Part shown: positions 1 through 12,620 of the stretch, piece by piece | How positions within the stretch are numbered: the stretch's first letter is position 1 | Layout: every line of letters starts with the position of its first letter | Source of the DNA: Malachius bipustulatus | Taxonomy: Eukaryota; Arthropoda; Insecta; Coleoptera; Melyridae | Direction: 5' to 3' | NCBI GenBank assembly: GCA_910589415.1 | Contig: OU342639.1 | Location: 12,222,268 to 12,286,267, forward strand | DNA: 64,000 bases | Position numbers and translations under genes: made by a program | The notes under the pieces: generated by a model | Database searches by the model: none | The model's input: the letters and a program-made list of their open reading frames with translations, nothing else | Told to the model about the DNA's origin: nothing

Positions 1-2709
1 TATTACACATACAGATATGCAGTTTGTTTCAGCTACGATTCAAGCAATTGGGAGATGTGCTTGTTCGATAACTGAGGTTACCGATTCTTGTTTAAACGGT
101 CTTGTTTTACTGCTCTCTAATAAAGATGGTAAGTAATAATAATAATAATGTGTGATTGTTTCATTAAAAATTTTTAGAGGCTATTGTTGCTGAAAGCGTA
201 GTTGTAATAAAGCGTTTGCTTCAAACTCAAGCGGCCGATCCTAAAGAAATAATAACTCACATGTCGCGTTTATTGGATAACATTACTGTATCCCAAGCAA
301 GAGCTGCGATTATTTGGTTATTAGGTGAGCATTCACAAAAAGTACCCAATTTGACACCCGATATTCTCAGGAAATTGGCCAAAGGGTTCGCTGATGAAGT
401 AAGTTATGACTACTTTCTTTTGTAAAATAAACTGTGTAATTCTTATTTTATATTTTCAGCATGACATTGTTAAACTACAGATTATGAACCTTGCAGTCAA
501 ACTTTTTATCACAAATCCTGATCAGACGTCAAAGTTATGTCATTATATATTCAGTTTAGCTCGATACGATCAGAATTATGATATTAGAGATAAAGCGAGG
601 ATGTTGAAATTGTGTCTTCCGGGTCAAAATGCACTTTCTCGATTCTCAGAGCGAATATTTTTGGCTAATAAACCCGCTCCTCTTTTGCAGTCGCAATTTA
701 AAGGTGAGATTTCTGTTAGGGGGATTGTTTATTTTAATTATTGTTGTAACCATTTTTTAGATTTTGAAAGTTTTCAACTCGGTTCGTTATCGCATTATAT
801 AAAATTACGTGCGAGCGGCTATGAAGATTTACCCGATTTCCCAGAAAACCCGCCACCGGGAGATTGTCGTAATACTGACCCCGCCTATTCTGACAGCGAT
901 GTCAAATTTTACAAAGTAATAAAGATGTTCCATATTTTCATAAGTGGGAAATCTCACTTGTTTGGACAGATTTTGCAAAATACATCCCTCGAATATTTTT
1001 CCCTCTGAGGCAATCCTACATAATAATTGTCCCCTAAGTTTAAGAGTTTTCAAATTATTCTTTTTTCATTTTTTTGGTAGCAAATATATGTATAATAAAC
1101 TTGGGGTGGCAGTACCCCCTTCATTTACTTACAACAATCAATAAATTATTTCAATTAACATTAAACTATTTTCATGTAGATTCTGTTCTTTAAATAAGTA
1201 ATTTTTTGTGAAAATTATCTACATAAATAATTGAAAAAAGTATTTTTGATTTATTTTTGCAAGATCTACCAAAATCTGGCATACATGATTTTTTACTAAC
1301 TACACAATTTATTTAAATTTAAATTTAAAGAGCAAAAAAGGTAAAGTCCTTTTCAACTGGGAACTCGATGGTGGTAGCGGTTCACCTCGTGGTGGTAGCA
1401 TAACCACAAGTGAAGAATCCGCTTCGTCATCAGGTTCCAGTTCTGGTAGTGATGACTCGAGCGGATCAGAAGATGACGATGATGAAGACGATGAGGTAGA
1501 AGAGGAAGAACAAACTGATAAGTCAGAAAGTGAAAAGTAGGTGATCGATCAAATTAATTAATCAGACACTAAGATTTGTTGTTTTGTAGGAAATCAAAGT
1601 CAGAGGAGAGCGAGTATAGTACATATTCTTCTTCTGAAGAATCTGAATCGGAGCAGGAACAAAAAGTGGAAGAAGTACTGAAACCACAAAAACCGGTTAT
1701 AAAGAATAAGAGACCACAAGAACCAATTAAATCAAATCTGGATCTTTTATTGGATTTAAAAGAGATGGATGACTCATCAGCGCCGATTTTAGCATTCACC
1801 AATCCTAACTTGAATCGGGAGTCTGACGAAAGGAAACCTTTAATTCAGGATACACAGCCTGTATTCCTTAACACTAAACCTTTGGAACTACTTAATAGGA
1901 TAAACGGTAGAGGTTTAAGTATTAATTATCGATACACAAGAATTCCAAATATGTTGAGCCCCAAGATGATCACCATCAATTTGATGTTCACTAACACCAC
2001 CGCTGATGAAATTACTAATATTAAATTACAGAAAAGCGTAAGTTGATTTATTTTTACTATTCTGTGATTCAGTAACAGTGTTTTTTCTCACAGAATGAAC
2101 CATCTGACATTGTATTGCAAGAATTTTCTCCACTTACATCGCTATTGCCAAATTGTACTTTATCAGCACCATTATATGTTAATTTCTGTGATTCAACGAA
2201 GCCTTGCAATTTTGAAATTGTTTCTTCTCTAGGTAACGCCACATTTTTTTATTTAACATAAGTATCATCAAATTTACTTATTTAATTCCAGGTACATTTA
2301 AAGTTTCAATCAAACCTAGCATTGGCGAATTAATGAAACCCGTAACAATGCCATTTAACTTATTTAAGGAACAAGAGGCTAAACTTCAGGGAATGAATGT
2401 GTATTCCAAGACGTTACCACCGCTTTTGAATGTCGATGTATTTGATAAAGTTACGGAGGCAGCCAATTTGGGAAGCTGTCCCTCTGAAGATGATTGTCTC
2501 AGGTTTGTTTGTTATTAAGTAGTGACTCTTTCTGGTTTAATAAAATTTGTTTTAGATTCGCTGGTAAGTCTTTGGCGTCAGGAAGTTTGGTGCTTGTTAC
2601 CACTCGAAGCAATGCTTCAAATCTTACATTGACTGTAAAATGTGAGAATCCTATATTTGGGTCTGTGTTATTAAATGAACTACTTTCCTATGTAAAATCG
2701 TTCAATTAA
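1..2709 (+). CDS. rb: AP-3 complex subunit beta, C-terminal part (5' end outside window)
   Basis: Beta subunit of the AP-3 adaptor, which sorts cargo from endosomes to lysosomes and lysosome-related organelles (eye pigment granules in flies, ruby). Exons: 1-128, 178-398, 460-703, 761-915, 1331-1536, 1590-2037, 2094-2232, 2292-2502, 2556-2709, all with GT-AG borders. Read from base 2 they give 634 codons plus stop with no frame break. Seen: the adaptin trunk ([37 protein letters not shown]), then an acidic Ser/Asp/Glu hinge (exons 1331-1536 and start of 1590-2037) typical of AP-3 beta, then the C-terminal appendage ending in VKSFN. The family is about 1,000-1,100 residues, so roughly the N-terminal 40% lies left of the window. 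AP-1/2 beta is excluded by the long acidic hinge. The exon at 761-915 ends at a GTAATA donor, followed by a 415-bp intron. Confidence 0.95.
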
Positions 2710-4246
2710 ATACTGTACTGATTATAATTATTATTACTCAACAATTTTTAATTGTTATATAAATATTTACTTTGATTATGTTTATTTTAAAAATATTTTC
2801 TTTATGATAAATGGTATTAAAATTAGAGATGTGAATGTTTTATTTTTTCCAGGACTCCTAAGACTTTCCTAGTAATTTATCATATGCACTTTCCTAGTAT
2901 TTTAAAGTGCATTTTTATTCTTTACTCTATGATATGAAAGCAGCATTTAGGGGTGCTGATTGAAGTAGGTAAGTCAGATCAGATAAGACACAGTCAAGTG
3001 AAAAGATTGATTATCGTTCATTTCGCATTTCTGGAAAATGATTTTCCAAAATTGAAAATTTTCTTCAAGAATGAAAACTTAACTACTCCACCTGTTGAAT
3101 TGATTGGTAATTGCGTCATCTTTATATTGACGTGTATTTTCCTTTACTTTACTTTTTATTGGTAACTTTGATTTTCCGGTTTGTAAGTTAGTTTTGATAT
3201 GTTGTCGAACTTGAGTTTCGACTTTGGTACTTATGAATATGGTCGGCTCTGGCTGCAGTTTGGACTTGTCCAAGCTAGTCCATGTACATGGAGAGTTCAG
3301 AGAAATATGATCAGGAATGAAATTGTGAAACTGAACTTAAATCTGCATTATTTATAAATTCAGATTTCAGAGAAAAGACGAATCAGCCATTCAATAGATT
3401 CAAGTTATGTTTTGAATTCGATATGAACTCATGTTTATAGTAGGTAGATTATTTTCAGATAAAAGAATGTTTTTGAGATTTGAAACAAGTTAGTTTGATT
3501 TGATACTAATTTATTATGGGTATAAGGAATTAAAAAAATAAGAGGTTTCTTTTGATATAATTGAGAATTTTCCACAGAGGAAAGATAGAAGAAGTGTAAG
3601 TTTTTCGTTTATTTATAAACTTACAAAAAATAGTATTTACAATACAATAATTTTTTACTACAATAATAGAAATACAAGAGAGTATACTTGAGAACATCAC
3701 TAGGTAAATTTAAGAGTAGATAAAACATTGAGTTGAAAAAATACATTAAGAATATTTGGCAACGGATATATTTTTTTATTAAAGGCTAAAGCGAATAGGT
3801 AGAGGTTTGAACATCTTTGGTTTACGCGATTTCGAATAATAAAGCTTTGAGAAAATAATATTTTTCAATGAACTAACTACTTAATTAATTGATATTTATT
3901 CGGGAGTGTAAATTATTTCACAACTTGGCATTAATGCAATAAAACAATTAGTCAAGTGCGTTGCTGAGGTGCTTATGTCTTGTGTCAAACCTAAGAATTA
4001 ATACTCGCTCATAAAACTCTGGCCACAAATACACATTAACATTTTATTTATTTATAAAACCTAATGATTATTTAATATAATCAATTCTATATACAATCAG
4101 TCATCTTAACATTATTATATACATCCATAATAAGAAAAAAAAATTATCTTGGATTGAAATAAAAAACCTACTACACTATAAAATTTAAATACAAAAAGAA
4201 CGACTTCATAACAGTCAATTAAAATCACAAGTTAAACTGCCATATT

Positions 4247-4670
4247 CTAATGACTACTTTTTTTTAAATATGGATATTTTCATTTCTGGATTCCGTTAAA
4301 GCAATAAATTTTAAAACAAAATACTAATTAATTAACAATAGGGCCCAAATTATTAATTTATTTATTTCATTACCCCATCAACCGCTCTGGGTTATCAGTG
4401 ATATGGGTTCTCAACTTATACGAAGTTAATCAACAATTAAACTTGAAAAAAAAACAACCTAATGACTATTTTTTTGTTTTTTTAATATTTTTATTTTTGG
4501 ATTCCGTTAAAGCAACCAATTTCAAAACGAAATACTAACTAATTAACAATAGGGACTAAATTATTAATTTATTTATTTCATTACCGCATCAACCACTATG
4601 GGTTATCAGTGATATGGATTCTCAACTGATACAATGCTAATTAACAATTAAACTTGAAAAAAAAACGACC
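4247..4670. repeat. Two-copy tandem duplication, 212-bp unit
   Basis: Copies are 4247-4458 and 4459-4670. Both start CTAATGACTA, share GGATTCCGTTAAAGCAA, AATTAACAATAGGG and GGGTTATCAGTGATATGG, and end in ACTTGAAAAAAAAAC followed by RACC. They differ at scattered positions, so the duplication is not very recent. No coding content. It may lie in the long 3' UTR of Nrk or between the genes. Confidence 0.9.
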
Positions 4671-5879
4671 AAATTATTTTTTGTACGGTACAAGGAAACG
4701 ATTAGATATTTTTAGGGAAATAGGTATATTAAAAACTATCTCTACCTCTAAAATCTAAAAAAAATACATAATTGCTACATTTACAACTTCTTTTGACATG
4801 CTCATATCCATACCAAATAAACAACCTCAAAAAAAAAATTCATCACAAAGTTTGATACAAACAATCGGTGATTTGAAACAACATATCTTAAATTTAAATT
4901 ATGAAGAATTTAATTTCATTTTTTAATAGAATTTGATCTTTGTTATATTCAATATTTCCTTCTAATCTTGTAACATCACTTATTTCTCCTAGCTTCGCCA
5001 TTTTACTGTTTTCATTTTTAATTTAATTTTGAGGTTATATTTCTACTTCTCAAATGTTTCTATCACAAATACATCACTTTTGTTTAGTCGGTTGAAAGGT
5101 GATGGCATCACGGATGAATCAATCAGTAAAAAAAAAAAGAACGATATTTGCAATAAAATTATAATAGATGGCTTCACTGATGAATTTCATAGCACACCGC
5201 TTGATTTCATTACCCTTCTTTACACTGGCCTTTTTCCCCTGAAATCCACAATCCAGAAAAGCATAAAATAACACAAAAAAAACCCTCAAACACCTCAAAA
5301 AACAACAAATTTTAAGCACTTCAACCTCTTAAAAAAACATCCTAAGCTCTCCCTGAGTCTAATTCGTTTCCCCATACTGTCTAAAATGCAAATCAAATTA
5401 ATTCTCTGGAAACAATTCAATAAATCACAAAATTCTTATAGGTAAAGGGGAATGAGTCATGATCATAAAAATACAAAACCACTTTAAATAATTCTTGTGG
5501 CCGCCACTCACGATCCAACCTAATTTGTTGGAAGGCATATGCAAACACATATATGATCAAGTGACGGGTCTTTACACTACTTAACCTTTGATTAAACAGG
5601 AAATGAAAAGCAGATGTACAGGTTTCTCAAACTGCACGGAATTTAATTATTTACCTCGATTCTTTTTATGTTTTATCTTCCCACGTTAGATTATGCTTTA
5701 AAGCATGTACTTTTAATTATTTGTGAGTAAAATTTATACAACTGTCAATCGAGCCCTCCTCTGTTCTGTTGTGACTGTACAGTTAATAATTTCGCATTTC
5801 GATATTAAAGTTATTCCATGATGTTTTACAAATACCTTACATTCTAATACATACATGCATACATACTTACATACATATA

Positions 5880-5937
5880 CAGAGTGATTTCTATAACAGG
5901 AATATTTTTTTATAATAAATAATCTTAAATCATCCTG
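5880..5937. mobile_element. Miniature inverted-repeat element, 58 bp, TA-flanked
   Basis: Left end CAGAGTGATTT and right end AAATCATCCTG are near-perfect inverted repeats with TA on each side (5878-5879 and 5938-5939). This matches the short element at 31943-32016 and the CAGGGTG-type ends of the long foldbacks in this window, so it is probably a minimal Tc1/mariner-type MITE. Confidence 0.55.
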
Positions 5938-6005
5938 TATACATTTACATGCAAGAATAAATATCTGACACGACATACATCAACGACCACTTATACATCA
6001 ACTTA

Positions 6006-8163
6006 TTATGAACCAATATTCGCATGGACGTTCATCAATGCTTGATGTATGCTACGAAAACTGGGCCTGTCGACTGGTTTTTGTGCCCAGCATTGTTTCA
6101 TGATTTCATATATCGGAGTGGGGGTGTTCTCTGGACTAGATAGAACGTTGCCGGCTTTCAAGAAAAGAACTACTTCTTCGTGCGTTTTACCGAAATAAGG
6201 TTGCAAGGCAAATGAGAATATCTCCCATAGACATACCCCGAAAGCCCATACGTCAGACTCGGGGGTGTATTTATTGTATAAGATACTCTCCAGAGGCATC
6301 CATCTTACTGGGATTGCGTCTCGCTCACTTCCTTTGTAATAGTCCTAAATTGATTTAAGTATTAATTATTTTATTGATATTGAATTTTTACGTTACATAC
6401 CTGAAGATAGATTTTCTGAGACAGTCCAAAATCTGCGATTTTTACAACCATATTATCATCGATTAAACAATTTCTCGTGGCTAGATCTCTATGAACGAAT
6501 TTTCTGTCTGATAAATAAACCATTCCGGACGCTATTTGTAATGCGATATCGAGAAGTTCTTTGTAATTGAGTTGATTTTCTCTAAAGATATCTCTACTTG
6601 AAAATTCACCATCAACCATACTTCTTACTATGTAATGACTAGGTGAGCATTGCCTAAAAACAAGTAATTTATAATTATTATGATATAAAAAAAAATGATA
6701 AATATTGCAAGACTTACCTTAAAAATTCATTTAAATCTCCTTTTCCCATATATTCGAATAATAAACACATTGGACGTCCAATAGCGCAGACTCCCAACAA
6801 CTTCACAATATTTGGATGATCAAACTCTGCTAGTAGACAAGCTTCTTTTTCAAAATCGTTTTGCATATCTTCAGAGGCATCTTCCTTTAGCATTTTCACA
6901 GCAACCAGGCTAAATTCTTCCCCGGGAACTAATCTTGGAGCTTTCGCTTTGAAAACACGACCAAACGCACCTTGTCCTAGATCTTTAATATAAATAATGT
7001 CATTTCGAGGGAATTCCAATTTCTCCAACACCGAATTTAAAGCTGCACAATGTCTATGATATGCCATGTTACTAGGCAATTTGTCTAAATCAATATTAAC
7101 TTCGACAGTGTCAGTTTGATTATACCCTCGACGATGTTTATGAAGCCGATGACAAAATAAAATGATCCACATCAAGAGGAGTATAACTAACAGAGAGACG
7201 CTCGAGACGATGATTAGAAATATCGGAGATGAAAATTTATCCATTGATATGCCAGTGTTAATCAAGTCGTCAAATGTTGAATTGAGACACCTAGGGATCT
7301 CACAATATTGCCATCTAAGTGATACGTTTGTTGTGAAACACCAAGGATCTTTCACTTCGCCGCCAGCATTTCTGCAGTAATTCTCAGCATTTCTGAGCTC
7401 CGGAAAGACATCAGGCGGTGAGGTATGTTTATGGGGAGATTGGGTGTCCCATCTTTGGCAAGGTATTCCATCTTTGGTAATGTTTACTTTTCCCTGGTAA
7501 TATCTACCTCGGCCTTTTATACAATCATCTGAAATGGTAACTTTTGTTAGCAAAAAATAATTTGCAAAAAAACTAATAAAACGACTTACAAGTTATTTCA
7601 CTTTCTTTCATTGAAACTAATCCCGAATAGGAACAAGTGACAGTCTTATTGATTATTTCATATTTTGGTAACTGCTCGCAGTTGGGCAACCTGAAATGTC
7701 CTCGGGAATTTATAAAAACATTAATAGCTTTCCTTTCTTCAATAAACGCCCATTCTTTCAAACAGAATAAGTCTCGCACCGCTACACAGTCTTCATAGCA
7801 TATAGGGAGAGGCCTATCGATATTGCACTCAGGGAAAGAGTAGATGCATAGTAAGGTCTAAAATAAATTTTCATTATTTCGTTGCAAACTTTAATTATTG
7901 TTTGTTATTAGACTTACTTCGGCTGCAGTACGACATGGTTCATCTAAATGAGTGATTACTTCCTCCCAAACTCCTTTAGTTATTTCTTCGTTTTCTGAGG
8001 CACCGGAGGCATTAAACCACACCATTTTTGTACTCACATATTTCGAACAGATTCCATTGTAAGTTGAACAATAGCCTGGTTCAGTAGTACTGGACATTCT
8101 TACATAAATCGAAAGCAAAATTAAAATAAACTTTGGGAACTTCATTTCTATTTGATCTAGCAT
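6006..8163 (-). CDS. Nrk: MuSK/Ror-like receptor tyrosine kinase Nrk
   Basis: Single-pass receptor tyrosine kinase of the Ror/MuSK group; fly Nrk (Ror2) is neural and modulates Wnt signalling. Exons in transcript order: 7918-8163, 7590-7857, 6718-7528, 6401-6653, 6006-6344; 1917 nt, 638 residues from the first Met. A Met six residues in (8145) precedes the hydrophobic signal peptide and may be the true start. Then come a Cys-rich Frizzled domain (exons 1-2), a six-Cys kringle (DC, CQRW, NYC, WCF, YC, RC), and a membrane helix near [20 protein letters not shown]. The complete kinase has [24 protein letters not shown] and the activation loop [15 protein letters not shown], so it should be active. 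There is no Ig domain, unlike vertebrate MuSK. The juxtamembrane MuSK site NPxY is replaced by NMAY. The kinase is closer to MuSK than to Ror1/2 in the loops I can compare. All five exons join in frame. Confidence 0.93.
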
Positions 8164-9814
8164 TCAGTCAAAGATATTATTGTCAGTTTCTCATCCATTT
8201 TATTCGACCGTTTTCACTGAACGGAATGTTTATTTTATGTAAATAAAAATATTCATGTAAAACTAACGGAGCTCAAGCTTTCTTCGCGAAAATATTTTCA
8301 TATAATATGTTCACTTCACATTTAATAAACATTTTACGAGTTTTCTTTCATACATACATAACATACATTCACATTCATGCAGCATACGATCATGCACTCA
8401 TTTTCTTTCAGTTTTCATACAATTGTCACTTGTCGTTTTCTCACTTCACTTTCAATTTATGACATTTACGTTCTACAGAAAGATTTGGAAACAATAATAC
8501 TAACAAACACTCACACTCATAATAATAATTAATAATAATAATAATAATAATTAATTCATAATAATAATTCTCAAATTCTAGATCTAGGGTTCGCTCTGTT
8601 CTGTATTTATATAAGATTAGAAATTTAATACTAGGTACTAGGTAGGTAATTAATTAAATAATAATAACTAGGGTTGGGCAAATACATATTTGAGCAGTCT
8701 TTTTATTGACATATTGAAACAATATTGACATATGACTATCCAAGCTAGACGAAAGAATGAATGATTGAATGACCATTGACATTGACACCACAAAGGACGT
8801 CCACGTCCTTCGGACTTGAATTTCTTAATGGATTCCCGATTTCCGTTATCCCGTTATTCCCGTTCCATTTCCATTGTCCCTGGATGTTAAATAAAGTGTT
8901 AAAATTAAAGACGTTAAAGTCTTTGATTGCATCTAACATCCAGAGAAAGTGAAAAATAAATGAAAACTGATTTCTTTTCGGTTGTTATTTTTATTTATTT
9001 ATTTATTTATTCACCAACACATTCAACATGTAGTTACAGGTAAATGTATGTACAAAATACTTTAATTTTAATACCCAGCAGGGTAAAACTAGAATTATAT
9101 AAAACAATTTTTAATTTTTTTAATAAAGCTATGGAAGAAATCAACATCTAGATAATCATTTGTACTACTACTAAGCAGGAGCAGAGAGGGCGGACGCGGA
9201 ATGAAGAATGAACTGCCGCAAGTTGCTGTGAGCGTAGGAAAACGGAGACACGGGTTTCATATGGCAACGCTGAGAGCGTGTCGTCGGCTTGGAGCGAGCA
9301 GAGAAAGTGGAGGGGGGCCAGCATAGGCACAGGCATAGGGGTAAAACCTAAAACCATCTCGATAGAGCACCATTGCCAACATCTGAGTCTTTGGAAAGTT
9401 CATTGCAAAAATGTACTAAATGTAGCATATTTTTATAGTTCTCGGAATTGTTTTGCTGGATTCATTTGTATTAGTGAAGATTCGTTGAGATCAAGTTTGG
9501 TTACTAATCAGTTTTAGGGAATCAGTTTTTAGTCTTTGGGAACCTTAATTAGTTTTAAGGAATTCCTAGTTTCGTTATCAGACCTACAAACAGGCAACTT
9601 GCCTCTGCATGTATTTACTTTCACTATGTAGATGCTTTTCTGGTTAAATTAAATAAATAAAAACCAATATACAAAAGAACAATTTTACTTTAAGATAAGA
9701 TAAATATGAGATACATAAAACATAATATAATCTTTAACTGTGGATGTGGAAATAACAACAATGAAAGAACTTGGTCCATTAGCCACCAACTAGTAATTAA
9801 TACTAAAACCAAAA
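8164..9814. other. Upstream/intergenic region of Nrk, no gene seen
   Basis: This holds the presumed Nrk promoter and 5' UTR. It contains an AAT-rich microsatellite (about 8517-8560), a TTTA run (about 8987-9010), and a small inverted repeat with arms CTGGATGTTA at 8880-8889 and TAACATCCAG at 8934-8943. The open frames at 9148-9357 and 9278-9517 overlap each other on opposite strands and show no domain; I do not call them genes. Confidence 0.5.
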
Positions 9815-11498
9815 CTAATCATCATCGTCGGTAGTGCTTGTGCTTTTGTCATTTCTAACTGACAGATTCGAAAATTTCAGGCCACTAGTGCCTGATTGTG
9901 GATTTTCGTAGTCAATTGAAGCCCTATGAATAAACTTTAAACGCTTTTCTGCAGAGTCTTCAGAGCTCATGAAGCTGCTCAGACAAGCCGCCTCTCTCGA
10001 GCGCTTCAGTGTACTGCTCCCAGATGCCTGTTGAATCAAAATTAACATTAATCTTATTTGTTACCACAGAATAAGATACTTTCATAGGAAATCTGCAACA
10101 AACTATGTATGTTATCGTATTTTCAAAGCCCAGTAATCTCCATACTGATATCAAAACATGAAAAATTCAATTTACAAAGATGCAATAAAATGGAGCTTGT
10201 CGGTACAAAAAGTTAGCTTAGAAGCTGAGACTGAATTGTCTCTTACACAACTCGAGAAATCTGTGGAAATTTACTTTACAAGTTTATCCCTTTCATAACG
10301 ACACACAAGATTTGAGAACTTGTCACTTATTCATCGACAACGTAACGAGACACGACTAGACCTTTTTAATAAAAAGAATGGCGTGATCAGTGCACTCGAG
10401 ACTTGGATCGGTGCAAGCGAGATTCGAAAAGATACGATTCTGAAGTGAGATTCAAAATAGGGAAAGCTTCCTCCCATTAAAACGAAACCGTGGGTGGGAC
10501 TACTCTTTTCCCCTCTGGGTGATGGGGGAGTCGAACGAAAAAAGAAGTTCCTGGAAGTAATTATCAGGGAAACGTGAGATTGTAAACTCGTGAAAAAACT
10601 TATCAACATACCTTTCGGAAAAAAATGAATAAAAGCAGCAACGAATTATTTATTTATAAAATATTACATTTCATAAAATTAATCATCACGTGGTAATAGG
10701 AGCAATAATAATGAATACAATGTGGGTTTCAGTTACGTTTATTACAGTACCAATTAAATTAAAGGCAGTAGTAATTTGACACGACAACAACATGTTATTA
10801 TGTTTTCATTTTACTAAATGTGGCTCAACAAATTCTGAAAATATTAATTGGTTCCTTTGAGCCACCAACTGGGCTACCTGGCGGGGTAGGCTCCTTTAAA
10901 TTTGTACAAAATGAGTTACCTGTTTTTTTTTGTGGAATGAACCATTAGCTGTTCATACATAGATGTGTGAGCTGTAGTTGACTGTTAAGCCGTTGACACT
11001 GCCACACCGTCTGGGTTTGAATCTCAGCTCGACATGGTTGTTTGTGTTCGTTAATTTAACTATTTATAAATTAAAAATTTGTAGCTACCAGAGTGGAGCG
11101 ACTATGTCTTACCTACACAGTCAAGACCGATGATATCCCTCTTTAAAAAAATCACTTGGTTACAAATCTGGTTAGAAATACCCTACGAACCTCCTCTTTG
11201 TCGGTGTTTTGATCCATTAGCTCATCCTGACCTTGATCCCTCCTGATCTCCTGCTCTCTTTGATATATTTGGGATTCGATTTTCCCCAAAACTGTTTTTA
11301 AAGCAGCCGGATTGAAAAAGCAGGGATCTCCTGCCATAACCAAGAGATGGCTAAAAAGTGGTAATAAAACTGGCTGTAAAAATTTTTATCAGAATAATTT
11401 AATACTTACTCTTGGTATTGTAGATACAGTCTTTTTAAGTCTTCTAAAGATAACTCATCCTGTACCTGTAATGGTTTGAAAGACAATTTGTTTTCCAT
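9815..11498 (-). CDS. Unrecognised small three-exon gene, about 153 residues
   Basis: Proposed exons in transcript order: 11410-11498, 11191-11350, 9815-10027. They total 462 nt (153 codons plus stop), and phases match at both joins (89 nt, then 160 nt, then a phase-0 exon). The first donor is GTAAGT, the second is the weaker GTTCGT; acceptors are TTTTTAG and ATTCAACAG. The product begins MENKLSFKPLQ, has an amphipathic helical middle (LEDLKRLYLQ, KIESQIYQREQEIRRDQ), then a Ser-rich, charged tail with a possible nuclear signal (KRSRE, EKRLKF) and ends TTDDDD. I do not recognise the family. The 1163-bp second intron contains a SINE. Exon 3 membership is inferred from phase and splice sites only; the gene might instead end at the stop read through from exon 2 near 11152. 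Confidence 0.5.
10945..11125 (+). mobile_element. tRNA-derived SINE, copy 1
   Basis: It carries an RNA polymerase III B-box-like motif GGTTTGAATCT (11014-11024) preceded by CCGTCTG. A 20-bp segment TACCAGAGTGGAGCGACTAT (11086-11105) is identical to one in the copy at 60.9 kb. Ends are approximate. It lies in the second intron of the proposed small gene, on the opposite strand. Confidence 0.6.
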
Positions 11499-12129
11499 TA
11501 TCGCAATAAGTGAATACCTTAAAAAAATAAGACTATCAGTACAAATTTAATTCAACCGATTACCAAGTAATTTAAAGAGTAGTTCATCCCTGCATAAGGG
11601 TGTACCAAAGGAGAATCTTTTCACCAATTTATTACCTGCTAGCAGTTCAAAAACAATAATTATTGATATTGACTGAATTACCTACCTGTATAATTAATAA
11701 TCAACAAACTCAAAATACTGTGACGTTGTTATTTCGTGTCAAAGTTTTTGAGCACGCACGGCCTCCTATTTTCATATTTTAAATTTATACGATCGCTTTG
11801 CAATTTTCGTATTCGTTCGTACGCAGATCGGTTGACGTTTGACAGTTTATACCTAAAGTCACGTCACTTTTCGATTTCGACCACAGAAGAGTTACCTGTT
11901 CTGTGTTTCGGCTGCGTTCAAGGCTTACGCATGCGTCGATGGCGGCGTTTTATAGCGAACCAGTGATTAAAAAATGGTTTCGTGCCGTTTCACAGCGCAG
12001 CGCAACTTTTTAGCAACACAATAATGATGACGTCACCTACTCAGCCGCTCTAGCTGTTGTAAATTGCTGTTTGAACTGAATTTGACACCAAAGAACAGAA
12101 AACTGTCATTAATATGGTTTCCGTTCTAT

Positions 12130-12620
12130 ATTGTCAATGCGTTTTCTTATATCCCAACTATGTTTTGTCAATGTATACAAATGCCACGTTTTGATTGGTA
12201 GAAGTCTAATGTAAGATCGGAAAGCTAATGGTGATCGTTAATCGTTCGAGATCGCGTCGTCTGTGTGTTCGGTGTTAATCTTCGCCTTTCTTCTAGTCCT
12301 AGTGTTGGTGTAAATAATAAGGACTAACTATAAATTCAAATGGCAATATAGGTGTGTTGTTGTGGTTTCAAGCCTTATTAGAAATTTTATTTCGTAATCT
12401 AAGTTTTTATACATTCGTTCTTGCGAAGGTGGTTGTTTTGTGTATTTAGTTACGGAGGAGGTAGTGTTGTTACAGCATGAGCACAGCATAGACACAGACA
12501 CAGAACAGTGCAAGATAATGATGAAAGCAATATCAGAAAACATGCAGAAAACTTCCATTTCACATTTCAAATAAAGTTTTCTGCCTGCCGCTTTTCCAAA
12601 ATAACGTTGCAAATTGCAAG
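12130..12620. repeat. Unclassified dispersed repeat, copy 1
   Basis: It matches 38098-38690 in the same orientation through a series of shared blocks: TATCCCAACTA, TTTTGATTGG, GATCGTT...TTCGAGATC, CAATA.AGGTGTG, TTATTAGA.ATTTTATTT, GTTGGTTGTTTTGTGT and TTTCCGATTACGATAA. The two copies are clearly diverged. The start motif recurs at 12907-12928 in direct orientation next to a perfect 22-bp palindrome. Could be a solo LTR or a nonautonomous DNA element; I see no diagnostic ends. Confidence 0.6.

Larger units (their letters stand above)
2710..6005. other. Intergenic region with 3' UTRs and a tandem duplication
   Basis: No coding exon is seen between the converging AP-3 beta and Nrk genes. The region is very AT-rich. 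The left part should hold the AP-3 beta 3' UTR and the right part the Nrk 3' UTR. It contains a 212-bp tandem duplication and a 58-bp TA-flanked inverted-repeat element, both listed separately. Short open frames here (for example 2953-3165 and 5029-5271) have low-complexity composition and no recognisable motif. Confidence 0.6.

Noticed and set aside
406..1144. Open frames at 406-1008 and 944-1144 that run past the AP-3 beta exons
   Set aside because: They are read-throughs of the true exons (460-703, 761-915) across introns; homology and GT-AG borders define the exons.
3079..3273. Overlapping frames on both strands after AP-3 beta
   Set aside because: Short, low-information, no family features; expected by chance in intergenic sequence.
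8517..8560. AAT-rich microsatellite as a regulatory element
   Set aside because: Similar AAT runs occur at 140, 19215 and 26705; they are simple repeats with no sign of function.
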